Notes under the pieces: generated by a model | What the model was told of the DNA's origin: nothing | Databases searched by the model: none | The model's input: only the letters and a program-made list of their open reading frames with translations | Made by a program: the position numbers and the translations under genes | From: Candidatus Nomurabacteria bacterium RIFCSPHIGHO2_02_40_30 | GTDB lineage: Bacteria > Patescibacteriota > Minisyncoccia > Phycocordibacterales > UBA9973 | Assembly (NCBI GenBank): GCA_001785445.1 | Contig: MFTV01000014.1 | Location: 1-33,168, forward strand | DNA length: 33,168 nucleotides | Reading direction: 5' to 3' | In this document: positions 14,604 through 22,425 of the stretch, in pieces | Numbering within the stretch: position 1 is the stretch's first letter | How the letters are laid out: every line of letters begins with the position of its first letter

Positions 14604-14621
14604 CTTAAAGTTTAACTTAAG
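14604..14621 (-). promoter_or_regulatory. Candidate operator/promoter of the Phd/RelE pair
   Basis: CTTAAAGTTTAACTTAAG on the plus strand, arms CTTAA and TTAAG around GTTTAAC with one extra A. It begins 2 nt before the antitoxin ATG. A weak -10 candidate TAAACT (minus) sits inside it, 6 nt before the ATG. Binding by the antitoxin is inferred from the family. Confidence 0.4.
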
Positions 14622-14659
14622 ATAACCTTTATTGCAAGTTTAATATGTGGAAAACTCAT

Positions 14660-15970
14660 TTAATTATCTTTGGCGGCTTCGAGAGTGACTGAAACTTTTT
14701 TCTCAACTCCTTTAGATAGAACACGAAGAATTATTACTTGTCCGATTTTTTTCCCTCGAATAATAGAAGCTAAGCTGGTCTTATCATCTAATTTAACACC
14801 GTCAACTTCCAGAACTATGTCATTCTCGACAATGCCGGCTTTGTCGGCAGGGCTACCGGGAATAACTGCAAGCTCGTTATTAGCCCCAGCTTTGACAAGC
14901 ACGCCGTAGTCAACAGTCAGATTATTTTTTTCTTTCATTTGCGCATTAATAGCTACATAACGCAACCCCAGATACGGGCGGACAATTTTGCCGGTAGATT
15001 TGACTGACTCAATCGCACTTTTGACACTATTTATAGGCAATGCGAAACCGATGTTCTGGGAACCTTGCACGATAGCAACATTTACTCCAACCACACGCCC
15101 AGAAAGATCAAGCAATGGTCCGCCAGAGTTCCCCGGGTTTATGGCCGCATCCGTTTGAATAACATGGTCAAGAACTTCCGCCCCTCCAGAACCATTCCCA
15201 GCAGTTACTGAGCGCGCAAGACCAGAGATTACTCCCACGGAAACGGTATTTCTGAATTCCGCCAAAGCATTGCCTATAGCTATAACACTTTGTCCTATTT
15301 CCAGTCTATCCGAATTACCAAGCTCGAGATATGAAAAACTTTCACCGATTGATGGAGTAACCTTGATTAGCGCGATATCGAGCACCGGATCACGAGCAAC
15401 CACTGTGGCCCGATGCTTTTTACCATCATTGGTAAAAACGGTATATTCCACGTCAATTTGGTTTACTACATGTTTATTGGTAACAGCTAGGCCGTCACTT
15501 GATACAAAAAATCCCGATCCCCCGCCAATATTTTTTTTCTCTGTGCCATTCTGTCGGTATTGCGGAATATTAAAATTAAAACCCGGAAACAAGTCCCCGA
15601 ACGGATTATTCTGCTGATTTGGGTCAGTATAGGCCTCGTACTTTGGAACTTCTTTGGTTATGACAATAGAAACGACAGCAGGATTCGTTTTTTTCACGGC
15701 ATCAACGACAAAGGACTCCTGTGAAAAGATTGTTTGTTTTTCCAAAATTCTTTCAGTGGTAACTTGGGTATCTTTATTGTTGGCATTTTGCATTTCCTGA
15801 AAATATTCTTTGGCAAAATAACCGAAAACTCTGGCCCGATAATGCCAGACTAAACTAAGCCCCAATACTATAATAAGTAAAAATGAAAGTAGGCTAGTCA
15901 AAAAAACAGAGGCGAAATTTTTATCTGTAAAACTTTTTTTGATAAGTTTTATTATATTATTTTCCGGCAT
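14660..15970 (-). CDS. HtrA/DegP-family serine protease
   Basis: The protein has 436 residues. A membrane helix at about 21-43 (SVFLTSLLSFLLIIVLGLSL) anchors it, with the protease outside. Catalytic triad: His167 in VTNKHVV, Asp198 in DIALIKV, Ser282 in GNSGGPLL. One PDZ domain spans about 340-430 (VRPYLGLRYV, AVIPGSPADKAGIVENDIVLEVDGVKL, IGQVIILRVL). HtrA enzymes degrade misfolded exported proteins. The start has only a weak -10 candidate (TTTTAT, 6 nt upstream). It stands alone between two differently organised gene groups. Confidence 0.95.
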   Translation of the reverse strand: MPENNIIKLIKKSFTDKNFASVFLTSLLSFLLIIVLGLSLVWHYRARVFGYFAKEYFQEMQNANNKDTQVTTERILEKQTIFSQESFVVDAVKKTNPAVVSIVITKEVPKYEAYTDPNQQNNPFGDLFPGFNFNIPQYRQNGTEKKNIGGGSGFFVSSDGLAVTNKHVVNQIDVEYTVFTNDGKKHRATVVARDPVLDIALIKVTPSIGESFSYLELGNSDRLEIGQSVIAIGNALAEFRNTVSVGVISGLARSVTAGNGSGGAEVLDHVIQTDAAINPGNSGGPLLDLSGRVVGVNVAIVQGSQNIGFALPINSVKSAIESVKSTGKIVRPYLGLRYVAINAQMKEKNNLTVDYGVLVKAGANNELAVIPGSPADKAGIVENDIVLEVDGVKLDDKTSLASIIRGKKIGQVIILRVLSKGVEKKVSVTLEAAKDN

Positions 15971-16008
15971 ATTGTTATAAAATAAATTAAAAACTTATAA
16001 TAAATAGA

Positions 16009-16428
16009 TTATATTCGTCCTTGGATTTTTCGCAAGTGGTTTTTATAAACTTTTTCTTTATAAGGTTTGAGGCGCACGATTTTAACCAAAAGACCTTTAT
16101 TTTTCAAGTCTTTTTTAAGATTTTTGATGTAGTCTTTTTGATCGTAACCTAAAGCAATAATATTTGGACTTTCTTTGAGTATATGAGGAATATGATTTTT
16201 AATACCGGATAAGATTACTTTATTGGCGCATTTGCATTTCTTTACTAAGGCAAGCCTTTTTTTTTCGTTAAGATAAGGTAATCTGCCTTTTATCTTTTTT
16301 ACATTTTTGTCCCGAGCAACAGAAACAATAAGATATGAATTTTTAGATAAATTTCTAGCCTGCTTGAAAAAATTTAAATGCCCTTGATGCAAACCGTCAA
16401 AAGTTCCGAAAACCATCACTCTTACCAT
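16009..16428 (-). CDS. Cytidylyltransferase-like nucleotidyltransferase
   Basis: The protein has 139 residues. The HIGH-type motif is present as FGTFDGLHQGHLNFFKQAR (HQGH), followed by YLIVSVARDKNVKKIKGR and the C-terminal GYDQKDYIKNLKKDL. It resembles TagD-like glycerol-3-phosphate cytidylyltransferases and archaeal FAD synthetases, which transfer a nucleotide onto a phosphorylated substrate. The exact substrate is not predictable. The start is placed at the ATG overlapping the DoxX stop by 7 nt (ATGGTAA); an earlier start at 16443 would add GSLS and deeper overlap. Translational coupling with the DoxX gene is likely. Confidence 0.85.
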   Translation of the reverse strand: MVRVMVFGTFDGLHQGHLNFFKQARNLSKNSYLIVSVARDKNVKKIKGRLPYLNEKKRLALVKKCKCANKVILSGIKNHIPHILKESPNIIALGYDQKDYIKNLKKDLKNKGLLVKIVRLKPYKEKVYKNHLRKIQGRI

Positions 16429-16808
16429 AGAGAGAGAACCCACGGAGTCGGAATTGCTAAGAGCATAAGCACCGCACCGAGAAGACCAAGATTTTTCTTA
16501 AAGTTAACCATCTCTCCCATTTTCGCCATTGGATCGCTGATTTCCCAGTACCTATGCATTACAAAAGTTACAGCTACCAAGAAAATAGAAAGAAGAAGCA
16601 CCGAAAATTCTATATATATCCCTAAAAGTACGCCGAGGCCACCCAAGGTCATCATCAAACCAGTTAAAAGCACCATTTCTCGTGGCATTGAAACACCCTT
16701 AGATTGCGCATAGCCGGTAAGCATACCAAGGTTTAAAAAGTGGTTCATGCCACTCATTATAAAATAACCTCCTAATAATACCCTACCTAAAAGAAATAAA
16801 TACATCAT
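16422..16808 (-). CDS. DoxX-family membrane protein
   Basis: The protein has 128 residues and four membrane helices. Helix 1 (LFLLGRVLLGGYFIMSGMNHF) has the DoxX start pattern R.llg..fi..G..hf, followed by GYAQSKGVSMP and helices 2-4. DoxX proteins are quinone-related or unknown-function membrane proteins. Two ATG codons stand in tandem at the start; the first is used here. No promoter with the local spacing is seen. Confidence 0.87.
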   Translation of the reverse strand: MMYLFLLGRVLLGGYFIMSGMNHFLNLGMLTGYAQSKGVSMPREMVLLTGLMMTLGGLGVLLGIYIEFSVLLLSIFLVAVTFVMHRYWEISDPMAKMGEMVNFKKNLGLLGAVLMLLAIPTPWVLSLW

Positions 16809-16894
16809 ATGTTAAAAAATTAAATTACTAATAACTACACTATATATATTTACTGTCACTTGTAAAGGCGACAAGAGCAAGTACTAAAAAATCG

Positions 16895-17290
16895 CTAATC
16901 CTTACTGGCAAGATGTATACCGCGAAGACTTTTGGTGGAAAGATATGCCGCAAAGAAAAAAATTAGCGCAAGTACTTGATTAACCCAGAAAAATGCCACG
17001 TGTATGCTCTCGGTGGATGATAAATTATTATAAGCATAAACTGCGTAATATTCAAATACAAGAAATGCCACAAGGGGAATAACAGTATTTAAAAAGATAA
17101 CCCATTTTTGTTCTGGGTTCATTAGTCCGCCAAAAACAGCCAACGCTAAGCACGCAAGAATAGCAATTGGCATTGGCGCATTGATTAATGAGCTAAAGAA
17201 AGGATAAGAAGCAAGCATTATTAGTCCACCAATAATAAATAATGTTCTAACTTTGTCTCCATAATAATGTTCAACTGTTTTTTCTTCCAT
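16895..17290 (-). CDS. Four-helix membrane protein of unknown function
   Basis: The protein has 131 residues. Four hydrophobic helices: TLFIIGGLIMLASYPFF, PIAILACLALAVFGGLM, WVIFLNTVIPLVAFLVFEYYAVYAY, AFFWVNQVLALIFFFAAYL. The N-terminus (MEEKTVEHYYGDKVR) is cytoplasmic by charge. No family recognised. Start ATG 17290 is chosen over an upstream TTG because a TATACT box ends exactly 6 nt before it. Confidence 0.75.
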   Translation of the reverse strand: MEEKTVEHYYGDKVRTLFIIGGLIMLASYPFFSSLINAPMPIAILACLALAVFGGLMNPEQKWVIFLNTVIPLVAFLVFEYYAVYAYNNLSSTESIHVAFFWVNQVLALIFFFAAYLSTKSLRGIHLASKD

Positions 17291-17296
17291 ATGTAA

Positions 17297-17302
17297 AGTA
17301 TA
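17297..17302 (-). promoter_or_regulatory. -10 box TATACT, leaderless
   Basis: TATACT (17302-17297) on the minus strand, 6 nt before the ATG at 17290. Confidence 0.55.
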
Positions 17303-17324
17303 CAACTATCTGAAAAAAATACCA

Positions 17325-17945
17325 TCATTTTTTATATTCTACTACTTTTCCAGCTATTATTTCCACTTTGTCGACTTTGCGCAAATTTTTTAGAGCCTTT
17401 TTAGGTATGATATCGTAATGCTTTATTTTGTCTAGCTCTTCGTCTATACCCCATAGGTCTTGCCTATGGGTCTCCCAGCCTTTTTCAAAAGTATTTAAAT
17501 TAACTAGCTTAGAATATTGCCTTAAAGTCTTCCGCCCGTTATCTAAAAAATATTCATGAAAATAAGACATCACCAGCTCCCTAGCATTCTTATAAATTGG
17601 CTCACGGTATCGTAGCACTGCGTGATTCGTCTTCGATAATGCTCCCCAAAGCCCGTCTATTTTAAATGGAGTTACAACATGGTCGTAATCATCTTTTGTA
17701 GTCTTTAAATGAAGTAAAAGTGGCGGAAAACCATGCAAGGAAAGTATGTATGCCCCAAGCATAGCCCCCTCTAAACAATGCGCCTTCCCTGCCCTCAAAG
17801 TAAAAAGTGGTGACCGACAAGTATGAATATTTCTCTTGCCATCTTTCTCAAAATTGAACTTTAAACTATTCAAAAAATCCTGCGCCTTGGCGGGTGTGTT
17901 TAATTTTTTGAGTAATATCTTTTCTTTTTTGGTAAAAGAAGTCAT
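17325..17945 (-). CDS. Transglutaminase-like protein of unknown function
   Basis: The protein has 206 residues, cytoplasmic, without signal. The stretch GKAHCLEGAMLGAYILSLHGFPPLLLHLKT with Cys57 at the start of a helix, then DDYDHVV with His89 and IDGLWGALSKTNHAVLRYREP, fits the transglutaminase/papain-like arrangement of Cys and His, with the third residue unclear (Asn107 or Asp97). The second half (NARELVMSYFHEYF, KTLRQYSKLVNL) has the look of a conserved bacterial family without known function. The substrate is unknown. TATAAT 6 nt before the ATG supports the start. Confidence 0.68.
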   Translation of the reverse strand: MTSFTKKEKILLKKLNTPAKAQDFLNSLKFNFEKDGKRNIHTCRSPLFTLRAGKAHCLEGAMLGAYILSLHGFPPLLLHLKTTKDDYDHVVTPFKIDGLWGALSKTNHAVLRYREPIYKNARELVMSYFHEYFLDNGRKTLRQYSKLVNLNTFEKGWETHRQDLWGIDEELDKIKHYDIIPKKALKNLRKVDKVEIIAGKVVEYKK

Positions 17946-17951
17946 TATTCA

Positions 17952-17957
17952 ATTATA
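17952..17957 (-). promoter_or_regulatory. -10 box TATAAT, leaderless
   Basis: Perfect TATAAT (17957-17952), 6 nt before the ATG at 17945. Confidence 0.6.
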
Positions 17958-17967
17958 CTTCCTATCT

Positions 17968-18222
17968 TTAGTTATGTAATTTATGCCAAAGAACGGCAAA
18001 AACATAGCCAACAATGTAGCCCATGACAAAAGCTATCACGACAAGTCCCAAAATGCGCATCAGATCAAAAGGCATTACAGTAAAAGGATTGTTCAAGAAA
18101 TGCATTTTATAAACAAAATCCATCCACGGCTGGGCAAAGCCCAAAGCGATAAAGACCCCCCACACAAGATGCATTAAGGCTGCAAAAGACCCAACAACCA
18201 AACCAACTTTTTTCTTATTCAT
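17968..18222 (-). CDS. Small two-helix membrane protein
   Basis: The protein has 84 residues. Two or three hydrophobic segments: VGLVVGSFAALMHLVWGVFIALGFA, then a loop QPWMDFVYKMHFLNNPFTVMPFD, and MRILGLVVIAFVMGYIVGYVFAVLW. The Pro/His-containing loop and GY.vG.vFA.lWh end look like a conserved family of small membrane proteins, but I cannot name one. No leaderless-type -10 box is visible before the ATG. Confidence 0.72.
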   Translation of the reverse strand: MNKKKVGLVVGSFAALMHLVWGVFIALGFAQPWMDFVYKMHFLNNPFTVMPFDLMRILGLVVIAFVMGYIVGYVFAVLWHKLHN

Positions 18223-18274
18223 AAGAATTTATTTATTGTTAAATTTATAAAAAGCGACCTATATATTCTAGCAT

Positions 18275-18763
18275 TTATTTTAAATAACTATCAAAATATA
18301 TTGCGTGACAGGTGTAACCACTGGGATTCTTTTGCAGATAGTCCTGATGATATTCTTCGGCAGGATAGAATATCCGCAACGGTTCCAAGCTCGTAACCAC
18401 GGGATTTTTCCAGCGCCCTGATTTATTTACAATATCTATAAAATTTTCCGCTTCTTTTTTCTCTTCTTCGTTACTATAAAATATTGCCGAGCAGTATGAC
18501 GTGCCCCGGTCATTGCCCTGTTGATTCAACGTCGTCGGATTGTGAATCTGAAAGAAAAAATCGAGCAGTTTTTTATAAGAAGTTTTTTCTGTGTCATATT
18601 CTATTTCCACCGCTTCTGCATGTCCTTCGTGATTCTCATATGTCGGATTCTCCACACCACCGCCCGTATAACCGACGATAGTATTAATTACTCCCGGCTG
18701 TTTTCTGATCAGCTCTTCGAGTCCCCAGAAACATCCTCCCGCAAAGATTGCTTTTTTAATCAT
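18275..18763 (-). CDS. msrA: Peptide methionine sulfoxide reductase A
   Basis: The protein has 162 residues. Reduces the S form of methionine sulfoxide in proteins. The active site GGCFWG has the nucleophile Cys11, and the family blocks [51 protein letters not shown] and [16 protein letters not shown] are all present. There is no signal peptide, so it works in the cytoplasm. The ATG lies 1 nt after the msrB stop, so the two are co-translated as an operon. Confidence 0.97.
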   Translation of the reverse strand: MIKKAIFAGGCFWGLEELIRKQPGVINTIVGYTGGGVENPTYENHEGHAEAVEIEYDTEKTSYKKLLDFFFQIHNPTTLNQQGNDRGTSYCSAIFYSNEEEKKEAENFIDIVNKSGRWKNPVVTSLEPLRIFYPAEEYHQDYLQKNPSGYTCHAIYFDSYLK

Positions 18764-18764
18764 C

Positions 18765-19133
18765 TTAATTTGATTTCCCCGGAATAAATTTCATCGATAT
18801 TGAATTCACGCAGTGACGGATGTTTTTGTCAGTCAAACCTTCGCCGGTAAATATATGGCCGAGATGTCCGCCACACTTCGCGCAAGTTATTTCGGTACGC
18901 ATGCCGTCTTTATCCAAACTCTTATGTATAGCACCGGATATTTCATCATCGAAGCTTGGCCAGCCGCAGGTGGACTCAAATTTACTTTTTGAATCATAGA
19001 GCGGAGCCTCACACTGCCGGCAAACATATACTCCAGTTTCTTTATTATTCACATACTCCCCCATAAATGGCATTTCGGTGCCTTTTTCGATAATAACTCT
19101 CTTTTCTTCTGATGTTAGTTCATTGAGTTTCAT
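18765..19133 (-). CDS. msrB: Peptide methionine sulfoxide reductase B
   Basis: The protein has 122 residues. Reduces the R form of methionine sulfoxide. Zinc is bound by Cys38/Cys41 (CRQC) and Cys84/Cys87 (CAKC). The catalytic Cys108 is in [11 protein letters not shown], and [10 protein letters not shown] holds the resolving Cys56. Together with msrA it forms a complete repair pair. The start region follows a 30-bp perfect palindrome that overlaps the likely promoter, suggesting repression or activation by a dimeric regulator. Confidence 0.96.
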   Translation of the reverse strand: MKLNELTSEEKRVIIEKGTEMPFMGEYVNNKETGVYVCRQCEAPLYDSKSKFESTCGWPSFDDEISGAIHKSLDKDGMRTEITCAKCGGHLGHIFTGEGLTDKNIRHCVNSISMKFIPGKSN

Positions 19134-19143
19134 TTTATTTTGT

Positions 19144-19173
19144 TACGTAATCTATTACGTAATAGATTACGTA
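19144..19173. promoter_or_regulatory. 30-bp perfect palindrome before msrBA
   Basis: The sequence equals its own reverse complement over 30 bp and contains TACGTA three times at 12-bp spacing. It fills the gap between the guaA stop (19179) and the msrB start (19133). The leaderless-spacing -10 candidate for msrB (TAACAA, 19145-19140) touches its edge. No T-run follows on the minus strand, so it is a poor terminator for guaA, and an operator is more likely. On the plus strand a T6 run follows, but no plus-strand gene leads into it. Confidence 0.55.
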
Positions 19174-19178
19174 CTTTT

Positions 19179-20705
19179 TTATTCCCACTCGATAGTCCCC
19201 GGAGGTTTAGAGGTGATGTCATACACTACCCGGTTGATTCCTTTAACTTCATTAGTAATACGACTTGAAATTTTGGCTAAAAGTTTATGAGACAAAAATG
19301 CCCATTGAACTGTCAAAAAATCATCGGTTGTGAACGATCTTATAATTATGGGATAAGCATAGCTTCTTCCGTCTCCTTGAACGCCCACAGAACGTATGAT
19401 AGGTAAAACTGCAAAATGTTGGGTGCTATTTTCTCCGCTTTGTTCAATTTCACTGCATACTATAGCATCAGCTTGTTTTAAGATTTTTAATCTTTCTCTA
19501 GTGACTTCACCAATAATTCTAATTCCTAATCCCGGACCTGGAAATGGAGTACGATACACTATTTTCTTAGGTAGACCCAGTTTGCCTCCTATCTTTCGAA
19601 CTTCGTATTTATATAAATCACGCAAAGGTTCAATTAATTTAAAACCCATTTTTTCTGGCAAACCACCAACGTTGTGGTGCGACTTTATAACTGCAGTATG
19701 TTTACCTCCAGAGCTTACGCCGGAACTTACACCATCAGTATATAAGGTTCCTTGGACAAGCCATTTCGTCCTTGGCAGTTTCTTGGCTTCTCTCTCAAAA
19801 ATTCGTATAAACAACTCTCCAATTGCTTTTCGCTTTTTTTCTGGATCCGTAACACCTTTTAATTTCTTTAAAAATTCTTTCTCTGCATAGATTATTCGCA
19901 GATTCATTTTCATATAGGTCTTAAAAACCTTTTTTAATTCTGTAGTTTCACCTTCTCGCATAAGACCCGTATCTACGTAAATACAAGTAAGGTTCTTACC
20001 TATAGCTCTATGAACAATAGTAGCAGCAACAGCAGAGTCAACTCCGCCGGAGAGCCCACAGACCGCACGGTCACTGCCAATCTGCTTTTTAATCTTTTTT
20101 ATTGATTCATTGATAAAATTTTCTTCTCTCCAAGATTTTTTAGCTCCAGTTATTTTAATAAAATTAGTCAGGATCTTGTTACCATTAGTGGTATGTAATA
20201 CTTCTGGGTGGAATTGCACACCGTAAATTTTACGTTTTTCATCCGCCATTCCTGCAATAGGGCAATTGTTAGAGCTTGCAATCTTTGAAAACCCTTTAGG
20301 TAACTTTGTAACAGAATCCCCGTGAGACATCCAAGTATCTTGGGTCTTTTTTAGTCCAGCAAAAATTTTACTAAATTTACTGATTGTAACCAACGCTCCC
20401 CCATATTCACGATACTTCCCAGCTCTGACTTTGCCTCCGAGCATAAATGCCGTTAGCTGCATACCGTAACAAATTCCCAAAACTGGAATTCCTAGTTCAA
20501 ACACTTTTTTATCTACACGTAAAGCAGTTTTTTCTGAAAGATTTTGTGGTCCTCCGGAGAGAATAACCCCTTTACTTTGCGCCAGTTTTGCTGTTGGAAA
20601 ATCCGAACTTACCAATTCCGCATAAACACCCGCCTCACGGATTCGCTTTGTAATCAAATGAGAATATTGGGAGCCAAAGTCTAGAACGTATATTATGTCT
20701 TTCAT
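19179..20705 (-). CDS. guaA: GMP synthase (glutamine-hydrolysing)
   Basis: The protein has 508 residues. Converts XMP to GMP with ATP and glutamine. The N-terminal class I amidotransferase has the nucleophile Cys79 in GICYGMQ, the oxyanion region LSGGPQN and the catalytic His/Glu in VQFHPEV. The ATP-pyrophosphatase loop is GLSGGVDSA. The C-terminal dimerisation domain ends with the diagnostic KPPGTIEWE. Full length. A TGCTACAAT -10 box 8 nt before the ATG suggests a nearly leaderless mRNA; its -35 region overlaps the terminator of the preceding operon. Confidence 0.98.
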   Translation of the reverse strand: MKDIIYVLDFGSQYSHLITKRIREAGVYAELVSSDFPTAKLAQSKGVILSGGPQNLSEKTALRVDKKVFELGIPVLGICYGMQLTAFMLGGKVRAGKYREYGGALVTISKFSKIFAGLKKTQDTWMSHGDSVTKLPKGFSKIASSNNCPIAGMADEKRKIYGVQFHPEVLHTTNGNKILTNFIKITGAKKSWREENFINESIKKIKKQIGSDRAVCGLSGGVDSAVAATIVHRAIGKNLTCIYVDTGLMREGETTELKKVFKTYMKMNLRIIYAEKEFLKKLKGVTDPEKKRKAIGELFIRIFEREAKKLPRTKWLVQGTLYTDGVSSGVSSGGKHTAVIKSHHNVGGLPEKMGFKLIEPLRDLYKYEVRKIGGKLGLPKKIVYRTPFPGPGLGIRIIGEVTRERLKILKQADAIVCSEIEQSGENSTQHFAVLPIIRSVGVQGDGRSYAYPIIIRSFTTDDFLTVQWAFLSHKLLAKISSRITNEVKGINRVVYDITSKPPGTIEWE

Positions 20706-20713
20706 TTATAGTG

Positions 20714-20722
20714 ATTGTAGCA
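20714..20722 (-). promoter_or_regulatory. guaA extended -10 promoter TGCTACAAT
   Basis: TGCTACAAT (20722-20714) ends 8 nt before the ATG. A TTGTTT -35 candidate 16 bp upstream lies in the tail of the terminator at 20737-20767. Confidence 0.55.
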
Positions 20723-20736
20723 TAACTCTATTGTTA

Positions 20737-20767
20737 AACAAAAATCCCCTTTTAGGGGATTTTTGTT
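20737..20767 (-). terminator. Intrinsic terminator of the redox/folding operon
   Basis: Perfect 13-bp arms AACAAAAATCCCC (20737-20749) and GGGGATTTTTGTT (20755-20767), 5-nt loop. The minus-strand right arm supplies TTTTTGTTT. It overlaps the stop codon of the 21-residue peptide gene. Confidence 0.85.
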
Positions 20768-20831
20768 ACTTCTTTTTGACCTTTTTTGGCTTCTTTACAT
20801 CTTTCCTATAAGCGTTGTTGCCTTTCCCCAT
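20766..20831 (-). CDS. 21-residue very basic peptide (micro-ORF)
   Basis: Encodes MGKGNNAYRKDVKKPKKVKKK, with 10 Lys/Arg in 21 residues. It starts 4 nt after the cyclophilin stop and ends in the operon terminator, so it fills the transcript's 3' end exactly. The MGKGNN start followed by KKPKK looks like a class of tiny lysine-rich bacterial proteins I have seen without assigned function, but I cannot verify a family here. A nucleic-acid or membrane-surface binding role is a guess from charge only. Confidence 0.6.
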   Translation of the reverse strand: MGKGNNAYRKDVKKPKKVKKK

Positions 20832-20835
20832 AAAA

Positions 20836-21471
20836 TTATTTAAGTGTAATGCTATTTATAATGACAGGGTCAACCGGCCTGTCTGCTGTGGTAGTTTTCA
20901 CGTTTTCAATTTTCCTGACCACCTCCATGCCAGTAGTGACTTTACCAAAAACAGTATGTTTGCTATCTAGGAAATTATTGTTAGCGGTGTTGATGAAAAA
21001 TTGAGAACCGTTAGTATTGGCTCCGGCATTCGCCATGGCTATAGTGCCCACATCATTCTTGTTCTCTTTGCTTATTTCGTCTGCGAAAGAATATCCCGGA
21101 CCTCCCATGCCCCACGAGTCTACCTTTGTGTCGTCTTTAGAAAGTGGGTCTCCGCCTTGGATCATAAATCCTTTTATCACACGGTGAAATTTAACTCCGC
21201 TATAAAATCCGTCTTTGGCTAATTTTATGAAATTTGCTACTGTTTTCGGAGCTTGGGTATCAAAAAATTCAATCGTAATGTTACCCATATTCGTATTTAA
21301 TGTTGCATTTGTCATTTTTTTTATATTTTCTGTTGTTTTTACAGTCTTATTTTCAGATTCTAATTTTAGACCTAGATTAGTAACATTTGTTTCACTGCTC
21401 CTTGTAGAAAAAAACCAAGTGCCAAAAATAATTATAATAATAAAAACAATGATTGTAAAATATTTATTCAT
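20836..21471 (-). CDS. Membrane-anchored cyclophilin-type peptidyl-prolyl isomerase
   Basis: The protein has 211 residues. One N-terminal helix (about 4-19, YFTIIVFIIIIIFGTWFF) anchors it with the catalytic domain outside. The cyclophilin core is clear: MGNITIEFFDTQAPKTVANFIKLAKDGFYSGVKFHRVIKGFMIQGGDP (catalytic Arg in FHRV), GTIAMANAGANTNGSQFFINTANNNFLDSKHTVFGKV. The longer frame from 21624 is rejected because it runs through the DsbB gene in another frame. It helps fold exported proteins, together with the oxidoreductases in the same operon. Confidence 0.94.
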   Translation of the reverse strand: MNKYFTIIVFIIIIIFGTWFFSTRSSETNVTNLGLKLESENKTVKTTENIKKMTNATLNTNMGNITIEFFDTQAPKTVANFIKLAKDGFYSGVKFHRVIKGFMIQGGDPLSKDDTKVDSWGMGGPGYSFADEISKENKNDVGTIAMANAGANTNGSQFFINTANNNFLDSKHTVFGKVTTGMEVVRKIENVKTTTADRPVDPVIINSITLK

Positions 21472-21479
21472 AAATTTTA

Positions 21480-22025
21480 TTAATCTTCTTTCTTGTAGAA
21501 GTGCGCGACCAATACAATAGTAAGAATACCAAAAAAAGAAGTTAATGCAAGCATTGGAATTGAAATGTACCCCCCAAACTCTGAGACCAACTGCTGATAA
21601 CAAGAAATACCGGAAGCATCGCATGGCAGAGAGCCCGTTTCAGCGAAATAATACCCGAAATTCTGATAAACAGATATGAGAAAACCAGCAGAGAGTAACG
21701 GCAAAACATATTTCACAATCTTCCTGTCTTTATACCAAATGGCAGAACCAAAAATGAAAACTAATGGGAATAAGAATATCCTTTGGTACCAGCATAAATA
21801 ACATGGCAGAAAATTAATAATTTCTGAATAAACCAGAGAAAAAAGGGATGCGCCCAAAGAGATCAGGAAGCCAAGTGTTAAATAATGCTTATCTATAAAA
21901 GCAAGATAGGAATTTTTCTTTGGACCAATAAAAAGTAAAAATAAAGCAACTACAGAAAAAACCTGCAAAATTATTGCGCCTGTACCTAAAAACATATTAA
22001 GGTAGTGCACATTCTCTATATTCAT
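21480..22025 (-). CDS. DsbB/BdbC-type disulfide oxidase
   Basis: The protein has 181 residues and four to five membrane helices. Two exposed cysteine pairs: CYLC (Cys75, Cys78) in LPCYLCWYQRI after helix 2, and Cys135/Cys142 in LPCDASGISCYQQL. This is the DsbB/BdbC pattern, which reoxidises a thioredoxin-like partner using quinone. The likely partner is the thioredoxin-fold protein encoded just upstream. The start MNIENVHY is chosen; the extended frame overlaps the upstream gene. Confidence 0.93.
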   Translation of the reverse strand: MNIENVHYLNMFLGTGAIILQVFSVVALFLLFIGPKKNSYLAFIDKHYLTLGFLISLGASLFSLVYSEIINFLPCYLCWYQRIFLFPLVFIFGSAIWYKDRKIVKYVLPLLSAGFLISVYQNFGYYFAETGSLPCDASGISCYQQLVSEFGGYISIPMLALTSFFGILTIVLVAHFYKKED

Positions 22026-22030
22026 AAATA

Positions 22031-22420
22031 CTATTGAGGTAAAACGCAAGATGTCTTTTCGGCTAACTGTGAAAGAGGGATTTCTCCATTTAAACGAGAC
22101 CCATCAGCAAATTCCCAAGTTGGGTATCCTTCAATATTTTTATCTCTACACACCTGCAACTGACCCTGTCCGTTGGCTGGAGAACATTCCACATAAGGTA
22201 AAAACTTAACAGAAGAGCCAAAAAGCTTTTTTGTAGCTTGGCAATGTGGACACCAAAAAGCACCGTAAAAAACCGCTCCTTTGTCCTTTAAACACTGCGT
22301 AAAACTGTCTAGTTTGCCAGGACCCGGCGGCGGAGTGTTTGAACGCACTAAAACTGTGGCAATTGTTCCTAGAATTAAAAGACAAATGACTGACAAGAAA
22401 ATTTTTACATTATTTTCCAT
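22031..22420 (-). CDS. Membrane-anchored thioredoxin-fold protein
   Basis: The protein has 129 residues. An N-terminal helix (6-25, KIFLSVICLLILGTIATVLV) is followed by a Pro-rich linker and a compact thioredoxin-like domain with the redox motif FWCPHCQ (Cys57, Cys60) and the cis-Pro loop GYPTWEF. Additional cysteines are Cys43, the CSPANGQGQLQVC pair and Cys126. This domain is the type often fused behind VKOR-family oxidases; here it is separate and paired with DsbB, 5 nt upstream of it. It likely oxidises exported proteins. Confidence 0.9.
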   Translation of the reverse strand: MENNVKIFLSVICLLILGTIATVLVRSNTPPPGPGKLDSFTQCLKDKGAVFYGAFWCPHCQATKKLFGSSVKFLPYVECSPANGQGQLQVCRDKNIEGYPTWEFADGSRLNGEIPLSQLAEKTSCVLPQ

Positions 22421-22425
22421 AGTAT

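Noticed and set aside
16837-16885. Inverted repeat CTTGT/ACAAG after the four-helix membrane protein
   Set aside because: Only 5 bp with no T-run on the minus strand; too weak to call a terminator.
21472-21624. 51-residue N-terminal extension of the cyclophilin gene
   Set aside because: It overlaps the DsbB gene in another frame and lacks similarity. The ATG at 21471 begins a normal membrane anchor.
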